Shown here piece after piece: positions 43,370-51,577 of a stretch of 64,000 nucleotides of DNA (the first letter of the stretch is position 1; each line of letters opens with the position of its first letter). This DNA is from J029 sp964482495. Its GTDB lineage: Bacteria > Planctomycetota > UBA1135. Position numbers and translations under genes: made by a program. The notes below the pieces were generated by a model. That model had not been told where the DNA came from. It ran no database searches and worked only from the letters and a program-made list of their open reading frames with translations. The stretch covers positions 12,629 through 76,628 of the forward strand of contig CAYZXS010000016.1 in the NCBI GenBank assembly GCA_964482495.1, read 5' to 3'.

Positions 43370-44202
43370 GCCGGCGGCTCCTCGCGGTCGCCGAGCGGCG
43401 GGTAACCCGGGCCGCGGCCCTCGAGCAGCAGCGCCCGCATCGGCTCGACCAGCGCCGCCGGCCCCGCCAGCAGGCTGCGGCCGTGCAGCCAGTCGCCGCC
43501 GGGCTCGATGGTGTCGACGACGCCGCCCGCTTCGCGCACCAGCAGGGCGCCGCCGGCGACGTCCCAGGGGCTGAGGTGCAGCTCCCAGAAGGCGTCGAGC
43601 CGCCCGGCGGCGACGTAGGCCAGGTCCGAGGCGGCGCTGCCCATGCGCCGCACCCCGCGCTGGTGCAGGAACAGGCGGTTGAAATTCTCGAGGTTGTTGT
43701 CGGCCAGCAGGTGGCGCCGGTACGGGAAGCCGGTTGCCAGTACGGACTGGTCCAGGGAACCGGCAGTGCTGACCCGGATGGGGTCGCCGTTGAGCCAGGC
43801 GCCGTGGCCGCGGGCGGCGGTGAAGCACTCGCCGAGCAGCGGCAGGTGGACCACCGCCAGCTCCGGCTCGCCGTCGCGGTAGGCGCCCATCGACACCGCG
43901 AACATCGGCAGCTGGTGGACGAAGTTGACCGTCCCGTCGAGCGGGTCGACGTACCAGGTGCGGCCGCCCTCGGCCCGGGCGCCGCCCTCCTCGGCGACGA
44001 TGGCGTCGTTCGGGAAGGCCCGCTGCAGCCCGTCGACCAGCAGCTCCTCGCTGGCGACGTCGGCCACCGTCACCAGGTCGCGGGCGGCGCTCTTGCTGGC
44101 GACGTCGCCGGCGGCGAGCTTGCCGCGCATCTCGAGCAGCAGGGCGCCGGCGCGGCGGGCCAGCCGGGCGGCCTGTTCCAGGTCCTCTAGGAGGGTGTCC
44201 AT
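43366..44202 (-). CDS. Inositol monophosphatase family protein
   Basis: 278 residues from ATG 44202, overlapping the carboxypeptidase gene by 16 nt. Li-sensitive phosphatase motifs: AIVAEEGG, the metal-binding DPLDGTVNFVH and the C-terminal SPWDVAGGALLVREAGG. Substrates in this family include inositol phosphates, histidinol phosphate and PAP; none can be preferred from the sequence. Its TGA overlaps the UvrA-like GTG. Confidence 0.9.
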   Translation of the reverse strand: MDTLLEDLEQAARLARRAGALLLEMRGKLAAGDVASKSAARDLVTVADVASEELLVDGLQRAFPNDAIVAEEGGARAEGGRTWYVDPLDGTVNFVHQLPMFAVSMGAYRDGEPELAVVHLPLLGECFTAARGHGAWLNGDPIRVSTAGSLDQSVLATGFPYRRHLLADNNLENFNRLFLHQRGVRRMGSAASDLAYVAAGRLDAFWELHLSPWDVAGGALLVREAGGVVDTIEPGGDWLHGRSLLAGPAALVEPMRALLLEGRGPGYPPLGDREEPPA

Positions 44203-45587
44203 GCTCGCAGGGTCTCGCGCAGGATGCGCTCCTGGACCTCCCGGAAGCGCTTGCCGTTGGTGCGCCGGGTGCCGTCGCGCTCGTAGTTGATCACGATCGA
44301 GAACACCAGCACCTCCCCGCCGGCCTGCAGGTAGCCGCTGAGGCTGCTGGAGCCGTTGATCCAGCCGGTCTTGGCGCGGACGCGGCGCGGCTGGAAGACC
44401 GGGTCGGTGAACAGCCGCGCCAGCCGGCCCTCCTCGCCGCCGATCACCAGTGAGTCGAAGTAGAGCTCGCGGTGCTCGTGGCCGGCCATGGCCCGCAGGG
44501 TCTGGCACAGCAGCCGCGGCGGCGCGGCGTTCGCGGGCGGCTCGCCGCCGCGGGCGTAGCCGCTGCCGTCGCTGAGCCTCAGACCGGCCGTGTTCACGCC
44601 GAGTTCCTCCAGCGCCGCGGTGACGGCCCGGGCGCCGGCGTCGGCGCTGCCTTGTCCCAGCCGCTCCTGGCCGAGGGTCCGCAGCAGCGTCTCGGCGACG
44701 AAGTTGTCGCTCTCCTTGTTGGCCAGCAGCACGGCGTCGCGCAGGGTCCAGGCGGAGGGGTGGCGGAGCAGCGGCGGGCCTTCGGGGGCGGGCTCGCCGT
44801 CCTCGACCAGCCGCGCCGGGCCGACCGGGAGGCCGCGCGCCGCGAGTCCCTGGCGCAGCCACTCACCGAAGACCCGCACCGGCTCGCGCATCGCCAGCCG
44901 CCCGGTGGCCGGCTTGGCCAGGTCGCCGGAGAGGCGCAGCGAGAGGTCGCCGGTCCAGACCGCCGAGAAGGCCCGGCCAGCCCGCGGCCGGCGAGCCAGG
45001 TCGACGCCGGCGCCGAGCGGCGGGTCCAGGCGCAACGAGGCGTCCCGGCCGATCTTGAGCTCGAGCACGTTGCCGGCCACCGCGAGCGCCGAGACCGGCG
45101 CCGAGTAGTCGTAGCTGAGCTGGTCCCGAGGCCACAGCGGGTGGAAGCGCTCGCGGTCGTAGGCGCGGTCGTCGAGCACCAGGCCGGCGACCCCGCCCCG
45201 CTCCTCGAGGGCGGCGGCGACCGCGTCGAGCAGCGCCGCGGCATGGTCGCCCGCGGGCGTGGCCCGGATCGAGGGATCGCCGCCGCCGCGGATCCAGAGC
45301 TGGTCCCCCTCGAGCCGCAGCTCGGTGTGCCAGCGGTAGTCCGGACCCAGCTCGGCGATCGCGGCGGCGGTGGTCAGGAGCTTGACGTTCGAGGCCAGCA
45401 CCATCGGCTCGCCGCCGCGGAAGTCGTAGACGCTGCGGCCGTCCAGGTCCTGAACGGTGACCCCGAGCTCGACCCCAGGCTCCGCGTGCACCGACCGGAC
45501 GTAGGCGTCCTGGGCCGCCCCAGCGGGCGCCAGCGCAGCCAGCGCCAGCAGGGCCGGCCGAGCCCATCGGGCAGCGGCTGCCCTCAA
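44187..45587 (-). CDS. PBP4-type D-alanyl-D-alanine carboxypeptidase
   Basis: 466 residues from TTG 45587, overlapping the peptidase stop as TTGA; a signal peptide follows (ARPALLALAALAPAGAAQ). Peptidase S13 active-site motifs: SxxK as ASNVKLLTT, SxN-region LSDGSGYARGG, and KTG as RAKTGWINGSSSLSGY. This is the DacB/PBP4 class that trims or cleaves peptidoglycan peptides in the periplasm. A functional peptidoglycan enzyme argues for a peptidoglycan wall in this organism. Confidence 0.9.
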   Translation of the reverse strand: MRAAAARWARPALLALAALAPAGAAQDAYVRSVHAEPGVELGVTVQDLDGRSVYDFRGGEPMVLASNVKLLTTAAAIAELGPDYRWHTELRLEGDQLWIRGGGDPSIRATPAGDHAAALLDAVAAALEERGGVAGLVLDDRAYDRERFHPLWPRDQLSYDYSAPVSALAVAGNVLELKIGRDASLRLDPPLGAGVDLARRPRAGRAFSAVWTGDLSLRLSGDLAKPATGRLAMREPVRVFGEWLRQGLAARGLPVGPARLVEDGEPAPEGPPLLRHPSAWTLRDAVLLANKESDNFVAETLLRTLGQERLGQGSADAGARAVTAALEELGVNTAGLRLSDGSGYARGGEPPANAAPPRLLCQTLRAMAGHEHRELYFDSLVIGGEEGRLARLFTDPVFQPRRVRAKTGWINGSSSLSGYLQAGGEVLVFSIVINYERDGTRRTNGKRFREVQERILRETLRAWTPS

Positions 45588-47218
45588 GGGCGCTGCCCCT
45601 CGTAGGCCACGGCGTGGGCGACGGCGAGGAAGACCTGCGCGATCCCGGCGGTCTTCTTGCCCTCGAAGCTCTCGGGGGTGTCGCTGGGCTTGTGGTAGGT
45701 CTCGTTGTCGTTGATGTCGCCCTCGAAGAAGAACAGCGCCGGCACGTCCTTCTGGTGGAAGCTGTACTGGTCGCTGCGGGCGTACATGTCCTTGCCCGAC
45801 TTCAGGTCCATCTTCAGGCGGCTGCGGATGCCCTTGTGGACCTTCTTGACCAGCTTCTCCCAGCCCGGCCGGTCCCAGACGCCGCCGAGGTTGAACTCCT
45901 TCGGGCTGGTGCGGCCGATCTGGTCCATGTTGAGCATGACCACGGTCTGCTCGTGCGGGTAGAGCGGCTCGCGGCAGTAGGCCTGGGAGCCGTAGAGGCC
46001 GATCTCCTCGCCGCTGAACCAGAGGAACAGGAGGTCCTCCTTCGGCGTCGTGCTGGCCATGGCCTCCGCCACCTCGAGCAGCGCCGCGCTGCCGCTGGCG
46101 TTGTCGTCGGCGCCGGGGTGCTCGGCGACGGTGCCGAAGCGCATCACCTCGGCGCCGAGGAAGTTCGAGCCGACGTGGTCCAGGTGGGCGCCGAGCACGA
46201 CCACCTCGCCGTCCTGCTCGCTGCCCTTCAGCCGGGCGGCGAGGTTGTAGTAGCGGACCTCGCGCGCGTGCCACTCGACCCCGATCTCGACGTGGCGGCC
46301 CTCCTCGACCGGCTCCAGCAGCTTGGGCTTCTTGCGCTTCTCCAGCTCCTCGCGGTAGGCGGCCAGGTCGGCGCCGAAGATCTCCTCGGCGACCTGCCGG
46401 GACACCGACACCACCGGGATGTCGGCCATGGTGAGGCTCCGCAGCCTGTCCAGGCTCATGCCGCGGCCGATCGGGTTCGGCACCACCGCCGGCAGCGGAC
46501 GGTCGCTGCGCGGGTCGTCGGCCGGGTCCTGCACCACCACCAGGGCGACGCCGCCGGCGTCGGACACGGCGCGGGCCTTGTTGCGGATCCGCGAGTGCTC
46601 GGTCGCCTCCAGGCCGTCGAAGCGCTTGGTCCTGGCGTTGTCGGCGAAGGGCTCGCGGGTGAAGGCGAAGACGACCTTGCCGCGCACCTTCTTGGCCGGC
46701 AGGTCGGCCCAGCGCTCGTCCTTGGCGCTGATGGCGAAGCCGGCGAAGACCGGCTCGCCGGAGACCTGGCCCTCGGTCGAGCCGAGCAGCGGCACGAAGT
46801 CGGCGTCCGGCTTCCAGGCCTGGCCTTCGTTGGGTCCGGTGCTCATGGCGAAGCTGCACTTGTCGGCGACCACGCTCTCCATCGGGTAGCTCAGCCGCCA
46901 GCTGCCGTCGTCGCCGGCGGGCTCGAGGCCGAGCCGCTCCAGCTCCAGCTCGACGTACTCGGCGGCGCGGTCGAAGCCGGCGGTGCCGGTGCCGCGGCCG
47001 AAGCAGTCGGGGGAGGCGAAGAAGCCGACGTGCTCTTCGATCTCCTCGATGGTGATCGTGTCGAGCATCTCCGCGAGGCTGCGCGGGCCGGGCGCGGCGG
47101 CGGTCCCGGCCTCCGGGTCCTGGGCCGGCAGCGGGCCTCCAGTCATCAGGCCGAGGGCCAAGGCGAGCAGGCCGGCCGCTCGCGGCGGTCCGGAGGACGG
47201 GGTGGGCAGCGGTCTCAT
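45584..47218 (-). CDS. Secreted M28-family zinc aminopeptidase
   Basis: 544 residues with a signal peptide (RAAGLLALALGLMTGG). The co-catalytic zinc site is complete: His in GAHLDHVG, bridging Asp in GADDNASG, catalytic/ligand Glu pair in WFSGEEIGLYG, Asp in MLNMDQIGR and His in TYHKPSDTP. A PA-like insert lies before the catalytic domain (residues about 130-290). The ATG overlaps the galE stop (ATGA). Cleaves N-terminal residues of extracytoplasmic peptides. Confidence 0.92.
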   Translation of the reverse strand: MRPLPTPSSGPPRAAGLLALALGLMTGGPLPAQDPEAGTAAAPGPRSLAEMLDTITIEEIEEHVGFFASPDCFGRGTGTAGFDRAAEYVELELERLGLEPAGDDGSWRLSYPMESVVADKCSFAMSTGPNEGQAWKPDADFVPLLGSTEGQVSGEPVFAGFAISAKDERWADLPAKKVRGKVVFAFTREPFADNARTKRFDGLEATEHSRIRNKARAVSDAGGVALVVVQDPADDPRSDRPLPAVVPNPIGRGMSLDRLRSLTMADIPVVSVSRQVAEEIFGADLAAYREELEKRKKPKLLEPVEEGRHVEIGVEWHAREVRYYNLAARLKGSEQDGEVVVLGAHLDHVGSNFLGAEVMRFGTVAEHPGADDNASGSAALLEVAEAMASTTPKEDLLFLWFSGEEIGLYGSQAYCREPLYPHEQTVVMLNMDQIGRTSPKEFNLGGVWDRPGWEKLVKKVHKGIRSRLKMDLKSGKDMYARSDQYSFHQKDVPALFFFEGDINDNETYHKPSDTPESFEGKKTAGIAQVFLAVAHAVAYEGQRP

Positions 47219-48189
47219 GCGGAGTAGCCCTCCGGGCGGTCGCGGTGCCAGCGTGCGGCGCTGGCGATGATGGCGTCGACGTCGGTCCAGCGTGCCCTCC
47301 AGCCGAGCTCGGCGGCGGCCCGCGAGGGGTCGGCGACGAGGCGGGCGGGGTCACCGGCGCGGCGCGGGCCGAGCGCGTGCGGCACCGGCCTCCCGGTCGC
47401 CGCCTCGACCGCGGCCAGGACCTCCTTGACCGAGGCGCCGCGGCCGGTGCCGAGGTTCCAGGCGCCCGAGGAGCCGCCGGCGCCGAGCCGCTCCAGCGCC
47501 GCCAGGTGGGCCGAGGCCAGGTCGTCGACGTGGATGTAGTCGCGGATGCAGGTGCCGTCCGGTGTTTCCCAGTCGTCGCCGAAGACCGTCAGGGGCCCGG
47601 CCTGGCCGAGCGCCGCCTGGATCGCCAGCGGCAGCAGGTGGGTCTCGGGCCGGTGGTCCTCGCCGTGCTGGCCGTCCTCGTCGGCGCCGGCGGCGTTGAA
47701 GTAGCGCAGGGCGGCGTAGCTGCCCTGGCCGGCGGCGGCGCGGTCCTGCAGCAACCGCTCGGCCGCCAGCTTGGTGGCGCCGTAGGGGTTCACCGGCCGC
47801 TGCGGGTGGTCCTCGTCGAGCCGCTCGCGCTCGGGTTCGCCGTAGGTGGCGCAGGTCGAGCTGAAGACGAAGGGCACGCCTTCCAAGGCCTCGCACAAGT
47901 GGATCACCGGCACGAGGTTGGCGCGCCAGTAGCGCACCGGCTGCTGCACGCTCTCGCCGACGTAGGCGCGGGCGGCGAAGTGGATCAGGCCGTCGAAGCG
48001 GCGGCCGCGCAGCCAGCCGTGCAGGGCGTCACGGTCGAGCAGGTCGAGCTCCGCGGTCTCGCCGTCCCAGGCGCCGCGGTGGCCTTCGGACAGGTCGTCG
48101 ATGACGCTGACCTCGTGGCCGGCGCGGCGCAGGCTGCGGGCGGTGGCGCTGCCGATGTAGCCGCAGCCGCCGGTGACCAGGATCTTCAT
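47215..48189 (-). CDS. galE: UDP-glucose 4-epimerase
   Basis: 324 residues; extended SDR interconverting UDP-glucose and UDP-galactose (or the GlcNAc forms). NAD motif TGGCGYIGS, HFAARAYVGES, the Ser-x-Tyr-Lys set FSSTCATYGEP and NPYGATKLAAE, RYFNAAGAD, and GTCIRDYIHVDDLASAH. ATG overlaps the upstream stop (ATGA). Supplies sugars for envelope polymers. Confidence 0.92.
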   Translation of the reverse strand: MKILVTGGCGYIGSATARSLRRAGHEVSVIDDLSEGHRGAWDGETAELDLLDRDALHGWLRGRRFDGLIHFAARAYVGESVQQPVRYWRANLVPVIHLCEALEGVPFVFSSTCATYGEPERERLDEDHPQRPVNPYGATKLAAERLLQDRAAAGQGSYAALRYFNAAGADEDGQHGEDHRPETHLLPLAIQAALGQAGPLTVFGDDWETPDGTCIRDYIHVDDLASAHLAALERLGAGGSSGAWNLGTGRGASVKEVLAAVEAATGRPVPHALGPRRAGDPARLVADPSRAAAELGWRARWTDVDAIIASAARWHRDRPEGYSA

Positions 48190-49355
48190 GCGCCGTCGCC
48201 TCCGTCCCCCCGGTCGTCGGCCGGGTCACGGCCGCTCCACCAGGCTTCCCACTGGGCGGCGATGCGCTGCCGCTCCTCCAGCCGCGGGTCGAGGGCGACG
48301 CCGAAGAGCTGGCCGGTGATGCGCTCGAGGGCCCGCCGGGCGGCCCGGAAGCAGGCCCGGTCCTCGGGGTCGAGGGCGCCGATCAGGACCGGGACCTGGT
48401 CCTCGCCCCCCACCGCGCCCAGCGCCTGCAGGCTGGCTAGCCGCACGCCTTCGTCGTCGTCGTTGACGGTGGCCTCGAAGACGCCGAGGCCCTCCTCGCC
48501 GGCCCGCGCGGCCAGCTCCTGCACCGCCAGCCGGCGGACGCGCGGATCCTCGTCGGTGGTGGCGCGGCTGAAGACCATGGCGTCGCCGGGGAAGCGCTCG
48601 CGGCTCAAGTAGCGCGCGCCGTTGAGCCGGTGCTCGGCCTCCGGGTGGTGCGCCAGCAGGTCGACCGCGTCCTGCACGTTCTCGGGCACGCCGGTCTCGA
48701 GGGCCTGCATCCGCTGGATGGCGCGCCGCTCCTCCTCGCTCAGCCGCTCGGGGCCGAGGGCCAGCTCGATGGTCTCCAGCGCCTGCTCGACGTCGCCGCC
48801 CTTCTCGTAGAAGGCCGAGGCGGTCTGGAGCAGCGCCGCCCGCTCGGGGTCCTCGTGCTCGTCGGCGAGCTGGTGGTAGAGCTTGGCCGCGTCGAGCGGC
48901 CGGCCCTCGCGGCCGTGCACCTGGGCCAGGGCCTCGCGCAGCAGCGCCGAACGGGTCTCGCGGATCTCCTTCTCCAGTAGCTCGACGGCCTCGTCGCCGC
49001 GGCCGATGCTCTGGAGGTCGTCGGCGAGCCGGATCCGCAGGTCGTCGTCGGCCGGCCTCAGGCGCAGCAGCCGGGCCCGCGCCAGGGCGGCGTCCTCGGG
49101 GCGGCCGGCGCGGTCGGCGAGGGCGGCGCGGCGCTCATAGAAGGCCTCGTCGATCTGGTCCGGGTGGTAGCGGGCGAAGTTGTCGAGGGCGTAGGCGGCC
49201 ACTTCCCAGGAGCCGTCCAGCTCCGCCTCCTGGGCGTAGGTGAGCCAGTCCCGCTGCTCCGGCGGCAGCTCCTCGAAGTCGTTCGAGGTGCAGCCTGCGA
49301 GGGCGGCGGCGGCCAGGAGGCCGGCGACGGCGAGCCTGCTCAGGGGCGCGACCAT
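48186..49355 (-). CDS. Lipoprotein with TPR and HEAT-like repeats
   Basis: 389 residues from ATG 49355 (ATG 49364 is in frame and adds three residues). Lipoprotein signal (SRLAVAGLLAAAALAGC, Cys22). The N-terminal 200 residues are TPR-like (GRPEDAALARARLLRLRPAD, DAAKLYHQLADEHEDPERAA), the C-terminal part has HEAT-like units (DPRVRRLAVQELAARAGEEG, VRLASLQALGAVGGEDQVPV). It overlaps aroA by 16 nt and galE by 4 nt. A scaffold of unknown partner. Confidence 0.7.
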   Translation of the reverse strand: MVAPLSRLAVAGLLAAAALAGCTSNDFEELPPEQRDWLTYAQEAELDGSWEVAAYALDNFARYHPDQIDEAFYERRAALADRAGRPEDAALARARLLRLRPADDDLRIRLADDLQSIGRGDEAVELLEKEIRETRSALLREALAQVHGREGRPLDAAKLYHQLADEHEDPERAALLQTASAFYEKGGDVEQALETIELALGPERLSEEERRAIQRMQALETGVPENVQDAVDLLAHHPEAEHRLNGARYLSRERFPGDAMVFSRATTDEDPRVRRLAVQELAARAGEEGLGVFEATVNDDDEGVRLASLQALGAVGGEDQVPVLIGALDPEDRACFRAARRALERITGQLFGVALDPRLEERQRIAAQWEAWWSGRDPADDRGDGGDGA

Positions 49356-50572
49356 GCGTTCCATTCCGTCCAGAATCCCGGGAAAGACTTGCTGACGCAA
49401 GCCGGGTCGGCCACTTCTAGCCCGGCGACCGCCGCGGCCATGGCCAGGCGGTGGTCGTTGCGGGGGTCGAAAGGCGCGGGCGAGGGGGGCGGGCCGCTGG
49501 GGCCGGCGCGGAGCATCAGGGCCTCCGGCTCCTCTTCGACCCGGGCGCCGAGGGCCTCGGCCAGGGCCTTCATCCCAGCCAGGCGGTCCGATTCCTTGAT
49601 CCGGAGCCGCTCCAGCCCGCGGAAGCGGATGCCGGCGGGAAGGGAGGCCGCCAGCACCGCCAGCGCCGGGCCGGCGTCGGGGGCCGGGTCCAGGTCCAGT
49701 TCGAGCGGGCAGCCCGGGGGCTCTCCGGCGGGATCGAAGCGGTCACCCGGGACGGGCGCGAGCAGACCGGAGTCCTCGAGCCAGCGGCGGTTCAAGGCCG
49801 CTTCGGGGTGCTGCTCGGCCCACGGGGTCTCGAACACCGCCGGCCGGGCGCCGGTGGCGGCGGCCACGAGGAAGAAGGTGGCGCCCGAGGCGTCGGCCGG
49901 CACGGTCCAGGCTCGGCCGCGGGGGTTGCCCGGGCGCAGGCGCAGGGCGGCCGGCTCCCGGACCGCTGCCGGGGCGCCACGGAAGGCCCGGATCGTGGCC
50001 AGGGTGAGCTCGAAGTAGCCCCGCGAGGGCAAGTCGGCCGGCAGGCCCAGGGTGACCTCCCCGCTCCAGGCGCTGGCCAGGGCGAGGCCGGACAAGAACT
50101 GGCTGCTGGCCGTCGCGGGCGCATCCCAAGCGCCGCCGAGCAGGCCCCGGCTCCGGATCCGCACCCCCTCTGACGCCGGTTCGACGGCCGCCCCCCGCGA
50201 GCGGAGGAAGTCGTACAGCGGCTGGTGGGGCCGGGAGAGCAGCTGCGCTGAGCCGGTCAGCAGGACGTCGGTGCGGCCTGCGGCCAGCAGGCAGGCCAGG
50301 AAGCGGAAGTTGGTCGCCGCCTCGCCGGCGTCGATCCGCAGGCCCTCGGCCCGCGGCGGGCCGCCCATGCCCTGGACCCGGACCACCCCGGCCTCGGTGC
50401 GGTCGAAGCCGGCGCCCAGGGCCTCGAGGGCCGCCGCCAGCCCCACGCTGTCCGCGCAGTCCGAGAGGCCGCGCAGCTCGCTCTCGCCCTCGGCCACCGC
50501 GGCGAGCACCAGCGCCCGCGCGGACAGCGACTTGCAGCCCGGCAGACGGATCGGGCGGAGGCTCGCCTTCAT
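49340..50572 (-). CDS. aroA: 3-phosphoshikimate 1-carboxyvinyltransferase (EPSP synthase)
   Basis: 410 residues; joins shikimate-3-phosphate with phosphoenolpyruvate. Motifs: PGCKSLSARA (usual PGSKS or PGDKS; the Lys-Ser pair is kept), KESDRLAGM and NDHRLAMA. The phosphoenolpyruvate loop reads GEAATNFRFL where E. coli has GNAGTAMRPL, so the Gly96 position is Ala (as in class II enzymes) and Pro101 is Phe. The Arg is kept. Somewhat shorter than usual, but complete. Head of the ten-gene array; a TAGAAT box lies 6 nt before the ATG. Confidence 0.9.
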   Translation of the reverse strand: MKASLRPIRLPGCKSLSARALVLAAVAEGESELRGLSDCADSVGLAAALEALGAGFDRTEAGVVRVQGMGGPPRAEGLRIDAGEAATNFRFLACLLAAGRTDVLLTGSAQLLSRPHQPLYDFLRSRGAAVEPASEGVRIRSRGLLGGAWDAPATASSQFLSGLALASAWSGEVTLGLPADLPSRGYFELTLATIRAFRGAPAAVREPAALRLRPGNPRGRAWTVPADASGATFFLVAAATGARPAVFETPWAEQHPEAALNRRWLEDSGLLAPVPGDRFDPAGEPPGCPLELDLDPAPDAGPALAVLAASLPAGIRFRGLERLRIKESDRLAGMKALAEALGARVEEEPEALMLRAGPSGPPPSPAPFDPRNDHRLAMAAAVAGLEVADPACVSKSFPGFWTEWNAWSRP

Positions 50573-50574
50573 CC

Positions 50575-50632
50575 CCGGATTCTAGGCGCGCGGAGGCTGC
50601 GGAACCGGGCCGGGCGGGGCGCTAGAATCCGG
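50575..50632. promoter_or_regulatory. Mirror-image divergent promoters of aroA and purC
   Basis: The 62-nt region between the two ATGs carries an 11-bp inverted repeat, 50575-50585 and 50622-50632 (CTAGAATCCGG on each outgoing strand). Each arm supplies TAGAAT ending 6 nt before its gene's ATG (50584-50579 for aroA, 50623-50628 for purC). Both transcripts would be leaderless. No -35 consensus is seen on either side. Confidence 0.5.
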
Positions 50633-50634
50633 CC

Positions 50635-51567
50635 ATGGTGCCTCCGTCCTCTTCGCTCGATTCCAACGCCGCCCAGGGCTACCAGGGCGGGCTGGAGATC
50701 CCCGGCTGGGAGCTCTTCTACAAGGGCAAGGTCCGCGACCTCTACCGCCGCCCCGGCGACGAGCAGCACATGCTCATGGTCGCCACCGACCGCCTCAGCG
50801 CCTTCGACGTGGTGATGAACGAGACCGTGCCCGACCGCGGCAAGGTGCTCACCCACATCACCGAGTACTGGCTCGACCAGGTCAAGGAGTGGATGCCCTC
50901 CGCGCGCATCACCACCGACCCGGCCGAGGTGCCGGACCTGCCGGAGGAGTTCCACGAGGTCCTGCGCGGCCGCACCACCTGGACCCACGTCGCCGACCGG
51001 GTCAACGTCGAGGTGGTGCTGCGCGCCTACCTCGCCGGCAGCGGCTTCCGCGAGTACAAGAAGACCGGCGCGATGTGGGACATCGCTCTGCCCGAGGGCC
51101 TGCAGAACTCGAGCAAGCTGCCCGAGACCGTCGTCACCCCCACCACCAAGGCGGAGGTGGACGAGCCGATCACCTGGGAACAGGCGGTCGCGATCATCGG
51201 CGATCCGGCCGAGGCCGAGCAGGTGCGCGAGCTGGCGCTGCGCATCTTCGCCATGGCCGCCGAGCGGGCGGAAGAGGCCGGCGTGGTGCTGGCCGACACC
51301 AAGTTCGAGTTCGGCCGCCTGAACGGCCAGCTGGTGCTGATCGACGAGGTCATGACCCCGGACTCCAGCCGCTACTGGCCGGCCGACCGGATCGAGCCGG
51401 GCCAGGAGCCGCCGAGCTACGACAAGGAGATCGTGCGCGCCTACCTGCGCGGCCTGAGCGACTGGGACAAGACGCCGCCGCCGCCGACCATCCCGGCCGA
51501 GGTCATCGCCAAGACCCGCGACCAGTACCTGGAGATCTGCCGGGTGCTGACCGGCAGCACTCCCTGA
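50635..51567 (+). CDS. purC: Phosphoribosylaminoimidazole-succinocarboxamide synthase
   Basis: 310 residues; SAICAR synthetase of purine synthesis. Seen: YKGKVRDLY, ATDRLSAFDVVM, DRGKVLTHITEYW, EVVLRAYLAGSGFREYKK, GLQNSSKLPETVVTPTTKA, LADTKFEFG and LIDEVMTPDSSRYWP. The 310-residue length corresponds to the longer eukaryote-like form that occurs in many bacteria. Leads purC-sulfatase-glycosylase with gaps of 10 and 1 nt. Confidence 0.96.
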   Translation: MVPPSSSLDSNAAQGYQGGLEIPGWELFYKGKVRDLYRRPGDEQHMLMVATDRLSAFDVVMNETVPDRGKVLTHITEYWLDQVKEWMPSARITTDPAEVPDLPEEFHEVLRGRTTWTHVADRVNVEVVLRAYLAGSGFREYKKTGAMWDIALPEGLQNSSKLPETVVTPTTKAEVDEPITWEQAVAIIGDPAEAEQVRELALRIFAMAAERAEEAGVVLADTKFEFGRLNGQLVLIDEVMTPDSSRYWPADRIEPGQEPPSYDKEIVRAYLRGLSDWDKTPPPPTIPAEVIAKTRDQYLEICRVLTGSTP

Positions 51568-51577
51568 GCGGGGCGGC

